Assembly: GCF_016632335.1 (NCBI RefSeq)
Contig: NZ_JAEPBG010000005.1
Location: forward strand, 268,196 to 332,195
Source of the DNA: Noviherbaspirillum pedocola
GTDB taxonomy: Bacteria > Pseudomonadota > Gammaproteobacteria > Burkholderiales > Burkholderiaceae_D
Direction: 5' to 3'
DNA: 64,000 bases
The translations under genes were made by a program, and so were the position numbers. Within the stretch, counting starts at the first letter, position 1. Every line of letters begins with the position of its first letter. Under the pieces are notes generated by a model, which saw only the letters and a program-made list of their open reading frames with translations, did not search any database and had not been told where the DNA came from. Positions 34,101-41,713 of the stretch are shown here, in pieces.

Positions 34101-35885
34101 GCTTTTCGTTCCCTGCGAGTTCACCGCCACATACTGGAACGAATAAGTGCCCGCGGCGCCGGCCTGAGCGCTGAAGCTGCCGTCCGGGTTCAGGTTCACC
34201 ACGAGGCCGCCCTGCTGGTTCGCATTCGGCACGAGCTGCGCGGTGAGCCGGTAGCCGCTGGGATCGGTGTCGTTGCCGAGCACCCCGCTGCCGCCGACCT
34301 TCAGTCCGGCACTGAAAGCCGCATTGCTGGCGTAGCTGTCCGGGTTGGCGACCGGTGCGGCGCCGACCTTGCCGGCATCCACGGTCAGCGTGACGGTGGC
34401 TGACAGCTCCGGCTTGCCGTTGCCGTAATAGGTAAAGCTGTCGCTTTGCACCGACGTCCCCTGCCCGTTGGGCGTGTAGACGAAGGTGCCATCCGCATTC
34501 AGCGTCACCGTACCCTTGGTTGGAGCGGTCTTGATCTGAGGATTGGCGATCGCGACATCGTTGGCCAGCACGTTTGCGCCGAAGGTCGAGCTGCCCGGCG
34601 GCACCGCATAGCTGTCGTCGACCGCCTTGGGCAAGGCTGCCGCCGGCAGCGCGCCGCCGGCGATCTGTATGTAGCCCTGCATGCCACCGTCGGCGATGTT
34701 GTCGTTGGACAGGCTCAGCTGGCGGTCAAAGACAGCGAGCATGCCCGGCGCAAAGCCACCGGATGCCAGCTTAGGCTTGACCAGCACGTCATGCGTCTTG
34801 CCCGCGGTAAGCAGCACTTCGCTCTGCACCTTCGGATTGCCAGGTGCAAGGTTGCCGTCCTCGGCGACGACATATAGGTTCTGGCCGAGCACCGCGGGGG
34901 TGTGGCTGCGCAGGCCAGCGTTGGCGAAGCGCAGGAGCACGTTGCCGCTCATCGAGGCTGGGGCGATCGGCGGCGCGACGATGCCTGGCGCGGTCCGGTC
35001 ATAGGCTTGGCCATTGAGAAGAAAATACTTCGGGTTGTAGTTCACCGCCGATGGATAGCAGGGCGAGCTCGCGCCGCAGGCCGGGCTGTTGGCCGGCAGA
35101 TCCTCGCGCGCCTTGGCCTGGGCAGCCACGTCCACCGCGCTGTTCTGCGCGGGGTCGATCTCCGAGAGCAGCAGCACCGCGCTGGCGTCATGCGCGACGC
35201 TGCCGTTCGCACCTCGTCCAGCATACGGGGCGGGATAGGCCTGTCCGGGCGTAAGCGTGGTGCCTTGCAACACTGGATCCTGGGTTACGACCAGCACACC
35301 GTACAAGCCCATCGGCGCCTGCAGCGACGGATGCGAACCGGTCTCGTACAGGTAGGTGCCAGGCTTCAGGTTGGTCCAGGTATAGGTCATGCTCCCGCCT
35401 GGCTGCGCTTCCTTTGTGAAGGCGCGCGCACGGTCGGGCTGCTTTGGTGGCGTGAAGGTGGCATCACTGCTCGCCGGCGCCGGAGCTGGCCACGTCAGTC
35501 CACTAGGCTGATGGACCGGACTCGGCTGCATCGTCGGTTGGCCAACCGAGCCGCCGACCTGGCCAAGGATCACGATCGACGTCGGCGTCGGCAAGCCGTT
35601 GCTGAGCGTGATGCTCAGGTTGTCTCCCGGCGCAGCGACGATAGTCGGCCCCGGTGCCCAGGTATTGCCGCAGCCGCCGCTGGCCGGCGTGGTGCAGTAA
35701 CCCCACATCGGCACTGCCTGCTGGCCGTTCGGCGGCGTAAAACTCATCCCGCGTGCCGCGGTCAAATTGATGCTCACGTCCTTGGCGAGCGCTGGCAAAG
35801 CCGCCGTCAACGCTGCACCGCAAGCCAGCATGCTCAGGTTGATACGCAGCCTGCCTTTGGACTTCCATGCGCCTGTTCTTTTCAT
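28200..35885 (-). CDS. 2561-residue multidomain extracellular protein (MCO-like head, Ig/SdrD repeats, beta-helix)
   Basis: A very large exported protein. Signal peptide to about 34; residues 35-420 are cupredoxin/MCO-like (APGPTIVAAPGDNLSITLSN, GTYLYETGSHPSLQAPMGLY, YFLLNGQAYD) but lack the HxH copper motifs. Two bacterial Ig/cadherin-like repeats follow (about 422-620), then SdrD_B/CnaB-like modules (FVFEDNNPTNGAID near 766; NAFIDSNGNGVQDDGEPG near 1077), an IPT/TIG-like module (about 1662-1725), a right-handed parallel beta-helix (about 1739-2340, opening TIQAAIDRANPGD) and a C-terminal lectin/LamG-like domain. AGGGAAC precedes the ATG. I infer a T2SS-exported scaffold for the two half-oxidases; no enzymatic role is visible in this polypeptide alone. 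Confidence 0.8.
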   Translation of the reverse strand: MKRTGAWKSKGRLRINLSMLACGAALTAALPALAKDVSINLTAARGMSFTPPNGQQAVPMWGYCTTPASGGCGNTWAPGPTIVAAPGDNLSITLSNGLPTPTSIVILGQVGGSVGQPTMQPSPVHQPSGLTWPAPAPASSDATFTPPKQPDRARAFTKEAQPGGSMTYTWTNLKPGTYLYETGSHPSLQAPMGLYGVLVVTQDPVLQGTTLTPGQAYPAPYAGRGANGSVAHDASAVLLLSEIDPAQNSAVDVAAQAKAREDLPANSPACGASSPCYPSAVNYNPKYFLLNGQAYDRTAPGIVAPPIAPASMSGNVLLRFANAGLRSHTPAVLGQNLYVVAEDGNLAPGNPKVQSEVLLTAGKTHDVLVKPKLASGGFAPGMLAVFDRQLSLSNDNIADGGMQGYIQIAGGALPAAALPKAVDDSYAVPPGSSTFGANVLANDVAIANPQIKTAPTKGTVTLNADGTFVYTPNGQGTSVQSDSFTYYGNGKPELSATVTLTVDAGKVGAAPVANPDSYASNAAFSAGLKVGGSGVLGNDTDPSGYRLTAQLVPNANQQGGLVVNLNPDGSFSAQAGAAGTYSFQYVAVNSQGTKSAPATVTLSFGQASGVKIALADASTKASVGGDTPDYRWVIEEDRTFHNSTQLTPNGADGIPNALATNFHASHMPVVATGCTGPISCGDSQTVKGAAVAPRPRTTPDSAALDPNKYYYLSVLPADAMTVDSGTPNSGHTMGGVPITPADIAAKGTLQVLLPPTPMKPAQLSIFVFEDNNPTNGAIDTAEINAGLGGFAVTINDTAGRIGDVAGQTVYDVYNMPLTNALFELDPTNCPRGPGAQNGPAGAENRVGVIYTCPEYDEVKDPQHRNRLPLAGHALVQNINPSRYDVLVAPGADRAQKGETWLQVSTLEGTRANDAFAKSGEPGYFQEFGPPGFHAFVGFVNPDRVNKLIDPSTRARDGGLCSAQGSCQSSVIGRVTNLHMSRPWQTELFDSNSNDVLSASTCYVGLNSQGGTGANIAIQACQPDGSFKFTGIPEGDYELVVWDEWLDQIIQYNAVHVAGPLTDMKNVPVMSWFTNIEQNAFIDSNGNGVQDDGEPGIAQIPMRVRYRDGSIGYTSPTDTSGSGAINELFPLFNWYVAESDTTRYKATKVNIVVDGGGPVDSTGPYKGILSSTYPAAPGQTPRSTIETFDGSVISMGIQGFISQTNIINWGKRQYLPGENGGITGMVLYAATRGLDDPRMHAQLNWEPGIPRVKVRLYRKTVAPDGSEGLVFVKETTSSSWDDKLPTDCPGQRPDDPFLAYTLGVANIGKCYDSMHNFNQTRPAVYDGRYTFDDIPAGRYVVEVIAPEGYEIVKEEDKNVLLGDAFEAPVAQQFAGVGNIFILPDQATVNAAARQEPGIAFPPCVGEPHLVPDFMSLYPDSGQVAPFAGTTRPLCNRKEIVLNDQMQATADFQLFTPTPIAAHYTGMILDDAASEFNAAAPDFGEKFAVPFVPIAMRDFNGNELGRVYADQWGMYNGLIASTWQANIPNPSGYAPNMVTNCMNDPGPIKDPATGKMVTDPNFNPMYSNFCYTNPFMPGSTTYLDTPVLPVAAFAAGYYPADCSYEDTTPAIRRVDDAAGNFGPYLPSTGGSLVITARGDVAVPNPAYAGPAETAAPYNQKTITRHYGFGSVAGKVMLGNVELEVTSWADDRIVATVKSGTPSGQLAITAANGKSTVDAVTVTVDDSQKNNRLIRVQASAGQTIQAAIDRANPGDLILVDEGSYGELVIMYKPVRLQGVGAASVVINAAKYPNQKLAAWRTRINDLFGIDAAGNQTRPAQVDPLPGQEITGGVVLLEPTVMSTEEGAGITVLAKNYPANHCRALNGDPSATTWQSNFLCGTSRIDGLSVTGGDSGGGVYVNGWAHNLEFSNNRVYGNAGTWTGGVRIGQPNLEALTDLPVPYGFNRNVRVHNNAITTNGTVESQLAASGGGGGLSLNSGTDNYAVTSNFICGNMSMADGGGVAHLGYSGGNNTISKNKIVFNQSLNQGSTNSGGGLAVEGEAPVPTGTTRGPGNLVVDANLIQGNHAASGHGGGVYLRDVANAGGRVSERNSVGVTNNMIVNNVAGWSGGGISLQNSAATTIINNTVARNDSTATVGAVFGNNPTTSTPQPAGISADRDSRTVLLRNNIVWENRAFFFSPVANSTGFQLNPVVSGCGGNSVNANYWDFGILGQPQASPALRLNPTSSLMTSVTDYTDNGNVSGDPLFASTYCNAARFISPAPPITPAPTVPFSMQAAGSLDEGGNWVDVRYGPLSLNDPAKPGQPNTVKPLLGDYHIAANSAALGKGAVQGAPAADYDGDARGAQIDIGADEYVSAPPQPVPLPALAALDNFNRRNATNLGSSWSQANLLGIASIQVNGNLATVPALTLPGYALWNVPATGYGANQGAAFRFVNAPIVGSALVLKASGGVTLGAPQHMLRVRVASAQAAGAQTSVTLTVETSDNYGVNFTPWSTTSPASFALNDVLSAVAYGDGTVRIYKTSGATATQIGAVQVAWPNATSGGRIGMYLSARQQVDDFAGGNVQ

Positions 35886-35908
35886 GGTGTTGTTCCCTGT
35901 TGTCCCGA

Positions 35909-37333
35909 TTACAGCTTTTCGTCAATCGTGTTTCCGGGCGGGTCGATGATCATCATCATCATCATTCCGCCGGGGAAGACATCATTCGTCGTGATCTCGC
36001 GCTCATTGTGGGAATGCCACATGTAGGCATAACCGGCGCCTGGATTGATCCTTGTCTGGCCCGGCGGCAGCGGCGTGTTGTTGGCGTTCTGCAGGCCGAG
36101 GTAAGGCGTGCCGCCGTACCACAGGCCATTGGCGACGATGTTGGGGTCGGCCGGCGTTGCCGGTATCGCCTTGTTGTGGTCCGGGCAGTATTCACGGGTG
36201 TCCGGGTCGAAGCCGGGTGACGGCGCATCCTTGCCGTTGCACTTGTGGCCGTTGTTGGCGCCGTAGGCATCCCAGTTCAGACCCTGCCCAGTCCAGGTGA
36301 AGATCGCATCGACGCTTTGCCCCGGCACGGTCGGTATCGTGAACAGCAGCGGCCCGGCCAGGCGCGGCGGATTCGCAGTGTCGCCCATCGCTGTGATCAG
36401 GTTGCCGTCGCGCGCCAGCACCCGTGCATGGTTGCCATGGAAGTGGAACGGATGCTGGGTGCGCCCCTGGCCTATCACCCGCATCAGCAGCAGCTCGCCC
36501 GGGTGCATGTGCGGATTGGCGTTGTACGGTTGGTTCGGATAGTTCGGCGCGTACGACGTATCCATCAGGTCCGGCATCGAGCGCCCGTTGATCAGAAAAT
36601 AGTTAGGCTGATACGGCTCGGTTTTCACTGAGACGGGACCGGCGGCGCCGGCCAGCACCGCCGCTTCCGCGGCCTCGTGGATGCGCGAATCCATTTCGGC
36701 GAACTGGAACAGGTATTCCCGGTCGTAGCACGTCGCCGGATGGTCGTAGGCCGAGGCCGCATGCGACAGGCTGCCCTTCTTGCATCCGGGCTGGGCCGTG
36801 GCTGGCAGCACGATCAGTGCGCCGTACATGCCCATCTCGATCTGCAGGTCCGGTCGGGTTCCGCTGTAGTAGGCGTAAGTGCCCGGCTTGCCTGCGACGA
36901 AGGTATAGGTGACCTTGCCGGTGGCCGCGTCATGCGTGGCTTCCTGGGCCAGGATGCCGGGCGCCCCGCCGCTGGCGCTCACGTCCATCCCGGCAAACAC
37001 CATGGAGGCATTGCCGGCCGCCGCCGGCAGCCGATTCACCAGGTTCACCGTCACCGTCTGGCCCTCGGTGACGATCATCGTTGGTCCGGGTATCTGCATC
37101 AGCGGGCAGCCGCCGGCGTAGGGCACGGTGGTCGCGGCGCCGTCACAGCCGTAGCCCCACGAGTAGATCGAATTGCCGTCGGGCTGGCTGCTGCGGCCTT
37201 CGCTGGCGACCAGGTTGAACGTAGGGCCGGCGATGCCCGGCACCGCCGCATGCGGCGCCGTCGCCGGCAGGGCCGCGAGTGCCGCGGCAAACAGGGCCCG
37301 GCATACGGCAGCGGATATCCTTGCTGGAATCAT
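35909..37333 (-). CDS. Multicopper oxidase half-protein B (trinuclear-site half, no type 1 Cys)
   Basis: A 474-residue exported MCO-like protein. The N-terminal cupredoxin is degenerate (GTYAYYSGTRPDLQIEMGMYG, no His). The C-terminal cupredoxin has HPFHFHG at 294-300 and WHSHNERE with HSH at 440-442, where an ordinary MCO has HCH: the type 1 Cys is Ser. After FPGG there are five consecutive Met (457-461) near the C-terminus. It can supply four His to a trinuclear cluster but not a type 1 copper. ATG 37333 is chosen for GAGG upstream; GTG 37345 overlaps the preceding stop. It lies between half-protein A and the giant gene. Confidence 0.85.
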   Translation of the reverse strand: MIPARISAAVCRALFAAALAALPATAPHAAVPGIAGPTFNLVASEGRSSQPDGNSIYSWGYGCDGAATTVPYAGGCPLMQIPGPTMIVTEGQTVTVNLVNRLPAAAGNASMVFAGMDVSASGGAPGILAQEATHDAATGKVTYTFVAGKPGTYAYYSGTRPDLQIEMGMYGALIVLPATAQPGCKKGSLSHAASAYDHPATCYDREYLFQFAEMDSRIHEAAEAAVLAGAAGPVSVKTEPYQPNYFLINGRSMPDLMDTSYAPNYPNQPYNANPHMHPGELLLMRVIGQGRTQHPFHFHGNHARVLARDGNLITAMGDTANPPRLAGPLLFTIPTVPGQSVDAIFTWTGQGLNWDAYGANNGHKCNGKDAPSPGFDPDTREYCPDHNKAIPATPADPNIVANGLWYGGTPYLGLQNANNTPLPPGQTRINPGAGYAYMWHSHNEREITTNDVFPGGMMMMMIIDPPGNTIDEKL

Positions 37334-37341
37334 TGATGTCC

Positions 37342-38766
37342 TCACAAGACGCGGATCTCAGTCATCATGCCGCCGAAGTTTTCGGCGTCATTCGACAGGT
37401 GATCGAGGTTGGTGCTGTACAGGAAATAGGTGCCGGCCGGGATGTTGCTCACGTCGAGGAGTACATCCATTGATTCGCCGCCGCCCAGCGTGACCGAGTT
37501 GGTGTTGTAGTACAGGTTGTTGCCGGCCATATCGCGCAGCAACCGGGCGTTCTGCGCGATCACGGTCATCGGCACGCCGATGGTGGCCAGCGTGGTGTGC
37601 TCGGACACGCTCAGGTCGCTGATGCGCAGCAGCGCGCGCGTCTGGCCGGCGGTCTTGTTGATCGTGATCGTCGCGGGCATCGGCTGCGACTGGCGCGATT
37701 TGCCGTCCGACGACTGGGTTTCCATCGGCCCGGCAGCGACGGTATCCGGATAGCTGCGGCCGTTGAGCATGAAGTACTTGTCCTTGAGCCCAGCGAAGCT
37801 TTCGGCATTGAAGGTCATGCCGACGAAATGGAAATCGGGATCGAAACCCATCATCTGGATCGGGTATTCGACGTCGTAGCGGGTGCTGCCGTCGCCGTCG
37901 TTGTAGGCATAGGTGATGCCGGCTGCGGGCTGCTTGGCCGAGGTATCGGCCGCCGGCAGCGGCGTCTGCCCGGTGCACAGGAGGTCGCCGCAGGCGCCGG
38001 CCTGGCTTGCTGCAGCAGTGCTCAAGGAAACCGCCTGGTTCGCCTTCATCAGCGCCTGGTACAGGCTCTGCCCCACCGGCACACGGTTTTGCCGCGGACG
38101 CACGTACAGCTGTCCGACCATACCCATTTGCAGATGCTCGGGCGGGGTGATGTGGCAGTGCCAGAAATAGGTGCCGGCGTCGGGCGCGTTGTAGTAGTAA
38201 GTGAAGCTGCCGGCGATGTTGATCGCCACCGACGCATCGGGCACGCCGTCGAAGTACGAAGAGGCGTTCGGATAACCGTGGAAGTGGACCGTGTGCTGCT
38301 CGAACAGGTCCGGACGCATGATCATGCCGACGTTAGAGAGCGTCAGGAAGAATTCATCGTCCTCGTCGATGGCCATCAGCGGCGCCGGGAAATTGCCGTT
38401 CAGTACGCCGGTGCCCATGATCAGCTGGGGATCCTTGATCGCTGCATTCGGCGCCTTGGCTGCGTCGTATTCGCGGTTGAACGAGACCGCATCCTGCGTG
38501 CCCGGCAGCCCCTTGGCGATCCGATCCAGGCCAGACAGCGGGCCGAAGGCGAACAGGTAGGTCTGGGTGCCGTCGCCCATCGTGGCAAAACCGTCTCCGC
38601 CGGAGATGTGTTGGCACTTGATTGCACCTGCGGCGCCGCCCTTGGCCGGATGCAGCGGCGTGCTGGTCGGGCATTGCACCGAGAACGATTGCGCCGCCGC
38701 AGGCAGCGCGACAAGCGCCAGCAAAGCCGCTGGTAAGCCGAACTTCAATACGCGACTGATACGCAT
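37342..38766 (-). CDS. Multicopper oxidase half-protein A (complete type 1 site plus half trinuclear site)
   Basis: A 474-residue exported MCO-like protein, signal peptide ending LPAAAQ. Its first cupredoxin domain has HTVHFHG at 158-164 (an H-x-x-H-x-H) and FWHCHITPPEHLQMGM with HCH at 203-205, His211 and Met214: together a full set of type 1 ligands (His158, Cys204, His211, Met214) and four His for a trinuclear cluster. The C-terminal cupredoxin lacks copper motifs (FLYSTNLDHLSNDAENFGG). ATG 38766 is chosen because GGAGGG lies 5 bases upstream. First gene of the MCO operon; its stop overlaps the GTG alternative start of half-protein B. Confidence 0.87.
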   Translation of the reverse strand: MRISRVLKFGLPAALLALVALPAAAQSFSVQCPTSTPLHPAKGGAAGAIKCQHISGGDGFATMGDGTQTYLFAFGPLSGLDRIAKGLPGTQDAVSFNREYDAAKAPNAAIKDPQLIMGTGVLNGNFPAPLMAIDEDDEFFLTLSNVGMIMRPDLFEQHTVHFHGYPNASSYFDGVPDASVAINIAGSFTYYYNAPDAGTYFWHCHITPPEHLQMGMVGQLYVRPRQNRVPVGQSLYQALMKANQAVSLSTAAASQAGACGDLLCTGQTPLPAADTSAKQPAAGITYAYNDGDGSTRYDVEYPIQMMGFDPDFHFVGMTFNAESFAGLKDKYFMLNGRSYPDTVAAGPMETQSSDGKSRQSQPMPATITINKTAGQTRALLRISDLSVSEHTTLATIGVPMTVIAQNARLLRDMAGNNLYYNTNSVTLGGGESMDVLLDVSNIPAGTYFLYSTNLDHLSNDAENFGGMMTEIRVL

Positions 38767-38956
38767 TTTTCCCTCCATGCTGCTTGCGGCGCGGTTGATG
38801 AATGGTCAGACCGGTCAGGCGGAGGGTTGCGTGCACGAGTCCATACGCGCCGCCGTAGACGCGCGCTCTCCCTCCGGGTTTACCTTCCCGGCTTGTTGTC
38901 AAAAAGTATTTGCTAATTGACAAAGCAGCGCACTGCATGAAGCCCCCCGTTTCAGG

Positions 38957-38972
38957 GTAGGAACTTCCCTAC
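38957..38972. promoter_or_regulatory. Candidate operator palindrome upstream of the MCO operon
   Basis: GTAGGAACTTCCCTAC is an almost perfect dyad (GGAA-C-TTCC core with one-base offset in the flanks), 190 bp before the half-protein A start and inside the 242-bp gap after the transglycosylase gene. It could be the site of the orphan NarL-type regulator. No second copy was found by eye in front of gspG. Confidence 0.3.
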
Positions 38973-39008
38973 TGGTGTTAGCCAGGTGAAAGAAGCGAAT
39001 GGCAGGAA

Positions 39009-39611
39009 TCAATCGGTGTCGCCGGCCTCGTAGATGCCGAGCACTTTCGGGACGTAGCTGCGGGTCTCGGGGAAATCCGGGATGCGATAGCCCGCGCGCA
39101 CGACGTTCTGCTCGCCGGCGTTGTAGGCGGCGAGCGCAAGCTCCAGGTCGTTGCCGAACTGACCTAGCAGCCACTTGAGATAGCGGGCGCCGCCCTCGAC
39201 GTTATCGCGCGGATCGAACAGGTTCTTCACGCCGAAGCGTTGCGCGGTCGCGGGCATGAGCTGCATCAGCCCGCTGGCGCCCTTGGATGAGACCGCGCCC
39301 GCGTTGTAATTCGATTCGACCCGGATCACCGCGTGCAGCAGCCGCGCATCGACATGCAACTGCTGCGCGATTTCATCGACGATGCGGCGCATCTGCCGCG
39401 TTGGTTTATCTTCGCTGCGAGCGCGGGCTGGACGCGGCGCGGCCGCCGGCCCGGGCGCGGCCACGATGACCGCGCTGCTCGCATCGCTCCTGAAGTTGGA
39501 TAGAACGACCGAGCCGCCCGCGCCGACGCCGCCGTAGATCTGCGCGCGCGCGTCTCCCGCAGCCGACACGGCAAGCATGGTGTAGAAAAGGATCTTGCGG
39601 CATGGGTTCAT
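39009..39611 (-). CDS. Lytic transglycosylase (SLT domain)
   Basis: A 200-residue exported peptidoglycan lytic transglycosylase. After a signal sequence and a linker (to about 75) comes the SLT domain with the catalytic Glu99 in RVESNYNAGAVS, then GASGLMQLMPATAQRFGV and LALAAYNAGEQNVVR. Such enzymes open the cell wall for trans-envelope machines and are often encoded beside secretion and pilus systems. GGAG precedes the ATG. It is on the same strand and directly upstream of the MCO genes. Confidence 0.88.
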   Translation of the reverse strand: MNPCRKILFYTMLAVSAAGDARAQIYGGVGAGGSVVLSNFRSDASSAVIVAAPGPAAAPRPARARSEDKPTRQMRRIVDEIAQQLHVDARLLHAVIRVESNYNAGAVSSKGASGLMQLMPATAQRFGVKNLFDPRDNVEGGARYLKWLLGQFGNDLELALAAYNAGEQNVVRAGYRIPDFPETRSYVPKVLGIYEAGDTD

Positions 39612-39746
39612 TCGTGGCTCCGCCGCCCTTTATAAACAGGCGAGCACCCTTGCGGCATCAGGCGAATCCCTACTTTGCCGATGGGGATCTTTCCCCATCC
39701 GCGCCGCCCATACCGATGCGCGCAAGCCTGGCGCAGCCAGGCGCGC

Positions 39747-40169
39747 CTAGTTCACGGCCTGCACCCGACCCGATCCGCTTCCGGGATAGGCCGGCGTCAC
39801 GCTCGCGGGCGCCGCAGCGGGCGCCGGGGTGGCTGTCGGATCAGTGCCGCTGGTGTCCCGGGTATCGATGCCACTACCGTTGCTGATTGTCGCGGTGCCG
39901 GTTGGATCCGGCGTCGCAGTAGTGGTCGTGCCGCTCGAACTTGTGCCCGTGGCGCCGGAAGACCCGGTGGAGGCAGACGGTGCCGTGGAGGTCCCGGAGG
40001 AGTTGGCAGTTGAAGACGCCGCTGGTGCTTGTCCCTGTGCGGTACTGCTTCCCGTCGCAGCTGCGTTCTGGCTAACGGTGCCGTCGCCACCGCCGCCACA
40101 GCCGAAGAGCAGCGCTGACGACAGCGCAGCTGCAGCACAGCTATGCAAATACCCGTACATTTTGTGCAT
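39747..40169 (-). CDS. Low-complexity Ser/Thr/Ala-rich lipoprotein
   Basis: A 140-residue protein with a signal sequence ending in the lipobox LLFGC (Cys24), a Gly tract (GCGGGGDG), then a Ser/Thr/Ala/Gly/Pro-rich body with no predicted fold. It is probably an outer-membrane lipoprotein with an unstructured extension. Function unknown. It is transcribed in the same direction as the transglycosylase 135 bp away and could belong to the cargo. Confidence 0.6.
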   Translation of the reverse strand: MHKMYGYLHSCAAAALSSALLFGCGGGGDGTVSQNAAATGSSTAQGQAPAASSTANSSGTSTAPSASTGSSGATGTSSSGTTTTATPDPTGTATISNGSGIDTRDTSGTDPTATPAPAAAPASVTPAYPGSGSGRVQAVN

Positions 40170-40512
40170 GTCTCATCCTCTTGTCTTTGCGCGCCGTTGA
40201 TGAACCCGCCGTGCCGTGTACTGCTGAAAATCTTTGCCTCATGCGCTGCGTTTGTCGATGGGGAGAGTACCTACGATTGGACGCGTCCTCGACGAAGCTG
40301 TGACTTCGCGCAATCCTTTTTCCGTCTTCTGAAAATCTTTTGACGGAAGCGCAACCGACAGGCCATAAGACAGAATCAGGAAAAATTTGCGCTTAAGTTG
40401 ACGCGGAAATTTTTAAGATATGGATCTACTTGCCCGCTTTCAGGAAGGCCCCGCCCTCTTGCCGCCCCCCCCCCGCATCGACGTTCTGAAACCAGCAGAA
40501 CCCGTTCTTCCT
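40170..40512. other. Intergenic junction between MCO cargo and phage-type genes
   Basis: 343 bp with no supported gene. It contains a short inverted repeat (TTCCGTC at 40319-40326 region pairing with GACGGAA near 40343-40350) and a run of ten C around 40466-40475. This is where cargo-type, high-GC genes give way to element-backbone genes. Confidence 0.5.
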
Positions 40513-41092
40513 TTAAGCTTCAGCCACCAGCTTTTCGCCGATTTTCCGGACCGCGTCCCGTGCCGACAGAAAGCTCAACGCGGATACGCTGCCCAACGCG
40601 TCCAGCAGCGCTATATAACGGCGCAATCGCATGTACTTCGGCCGGGCAATGAGATCAAGATCCGAAATGGTCTCCACAACGAGGGTGCTCATAACCTTTG
40701 CCATACGGAGTTGCGCCCGGCCGCTTGGCCCGCTTCGTTGGCTCGCATAGCCGAGCTCCTGGCATTCGCGGCAGCGGAGGTCAGGAGCCAGATACAAGCT
40801 TCTCCTCGCGCGCGCAACCCGGGCATAGGAGAGCCGGGAATCGTCCTCCCAGCCGCCCATCACGCCATGCCAAGGCCGCGCGGCACGCCCGACCATCATG
40901 GACGACGGCCACCTCGTCAGGCTGCAGGAAAACGGCCGCAGTGGTTGTCACCTGTCCGATGGACCAAGTGATGCTGCAACCCATGCCACCTTGCTTTGCC
41001 ACTGGATCCCGAACCGCCCGCAGATCGAGTCGCAAGGCAGCGTCGACGGTAAGCGCCTTCTTCAGCTTTCGACCCGAACCGATCCCGCCCAT
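40513..41092 (-). pseudogene. Frameshifted zinc-ribbon-like element protein (MGGIGSGR family)
   Basis: The first part (MGGIGSGRKLKKALTVDA to LLCPGCARE) reads in one frame to a stop at 40781; the second part (RSLYLAPDLRCRECQELGYA to the stop at 40513) reads in the neighbouring frame. Joined near 40800 they give a single ~190-residue protein with CxxC...CxxC, a pattern common in small proteins of phages and integrative elements. A single extra base around 40799 would explain the break. It may be a real mutation or a sequencing error. Confidence 0.6.
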
Positions 41093-41095
41093 TGC

Positions 41096-41452
41096 TTACT
41101 CCCGGAGTTTTTCGAAATCTCGTCCGATTTTCTGTTTCTTCGACGAAGCAGTGGCCGCTTTGATTCCAGAGCGGGAACGCTTGGTCTTCGCGCAGTGCGC
41201 GCAGAATTGACAGCCACGCGTCACATCATGATCCCGCACGACCTTGAATCGAACGCAGGTAAGCAGCCCGGATTCCCATCCGCTTTCCTCCTCCTCGATG
41301 CGAGCAAGCATAACGAGGAAGTCTTCCAGCTCCTCATTGGACATCCGGGGCAAGCCCTTACCAAACGTGTAGGTAAAGGTAAAACAATCGCGCTCCAAAT
41401 CCCACGCGCTCAACACGTCGGCGGCCATGTCGATCGCCTCAGATCGCGTCAC
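41096..41452 (-). CDS. Hypothetical protein with C-terminal Cys cluster
   Basis: A 118-residue protein from a GTG (MTRSEAIDMAADVLSAWD); an internal ATG at 41428 is possible. The N-terminal half is helical and acidic; near residue 80 there is CQFCAHC, a possible metal-binding knuckle, followed by a basic tail (KTKRSRSGIKAATASSKKQK). Unknown family, likely element backbone; 3 bp before the frameshifted gene. Confidence 0.55.
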   Translation of the reverse strand: MTRSEAIDMAADVLSAWDLERDCFTFTYTFGKGLPRMSNEELEDFLVMLARIEEEESGWESGLLTCVRFKVVRDHDVTRGCQFCAHCAKTKRSRSGIKAATASSKKQKIGRDFEKLRE

Positions 41453-41470
41453 GGTATAGAAGAAGATGGT

Positions 41471-41695
41471 TCACTTCCTAGTGAAGTACAGATACAGAAA
41501 AACGATGCAAATCCACGTGTGTTTGCGGTGAGGATTTGGCGGGGATGGTTGTCGGCTGGTTTCTGTTGACCGGGACTGAAGTACCGATGCCAAGTAATGC
41601 GCGATCGCCCCCTTCACTCGGGATACTGATCCCGCCGCTGAGTCATTCAGCTTCTGCTTCCTTGCCGTGATGATGGCCATTGTCCATTTGCTCAT
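41471..41695 (-). CDS. Small hypothetical protein of the element
   Basis: A 74-residue protein starting MSKWTMAIITARKQKLN, with AAGGAGG at the ideal distance before the ATG. The body is basic and hydrophilic, ending in a short aromatic segment (CIVFLYLYFTRK). No family recognised. The strong ribosome site is the main reason to accept it. Confidence 0.5.
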   Translation of the reverse strand: MSKWTMAIITARKQKLNDSAAGSVSRVKGAIAHYLASVLQSRSTETSRQPSPPNPHRKHTWICIVFLYLYFTRK

Positions 41696-41713
41696 GATGT
41701 GCCTCCTTGTCAC

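Noticed and set aside
28200..35885. Reading the giant protein itself as an active multicopper oxidase
   Set aside because: HxH motifs are missing at every expected position in its cupredoxin-like head; only isolated His residues remain.
40513..40899. Independent 128-residue gene
   Set aside because: Its start lies inside the upstream frame and its first 28 residues are not family-like; it is better explained as the second half of a frameshifted gene.
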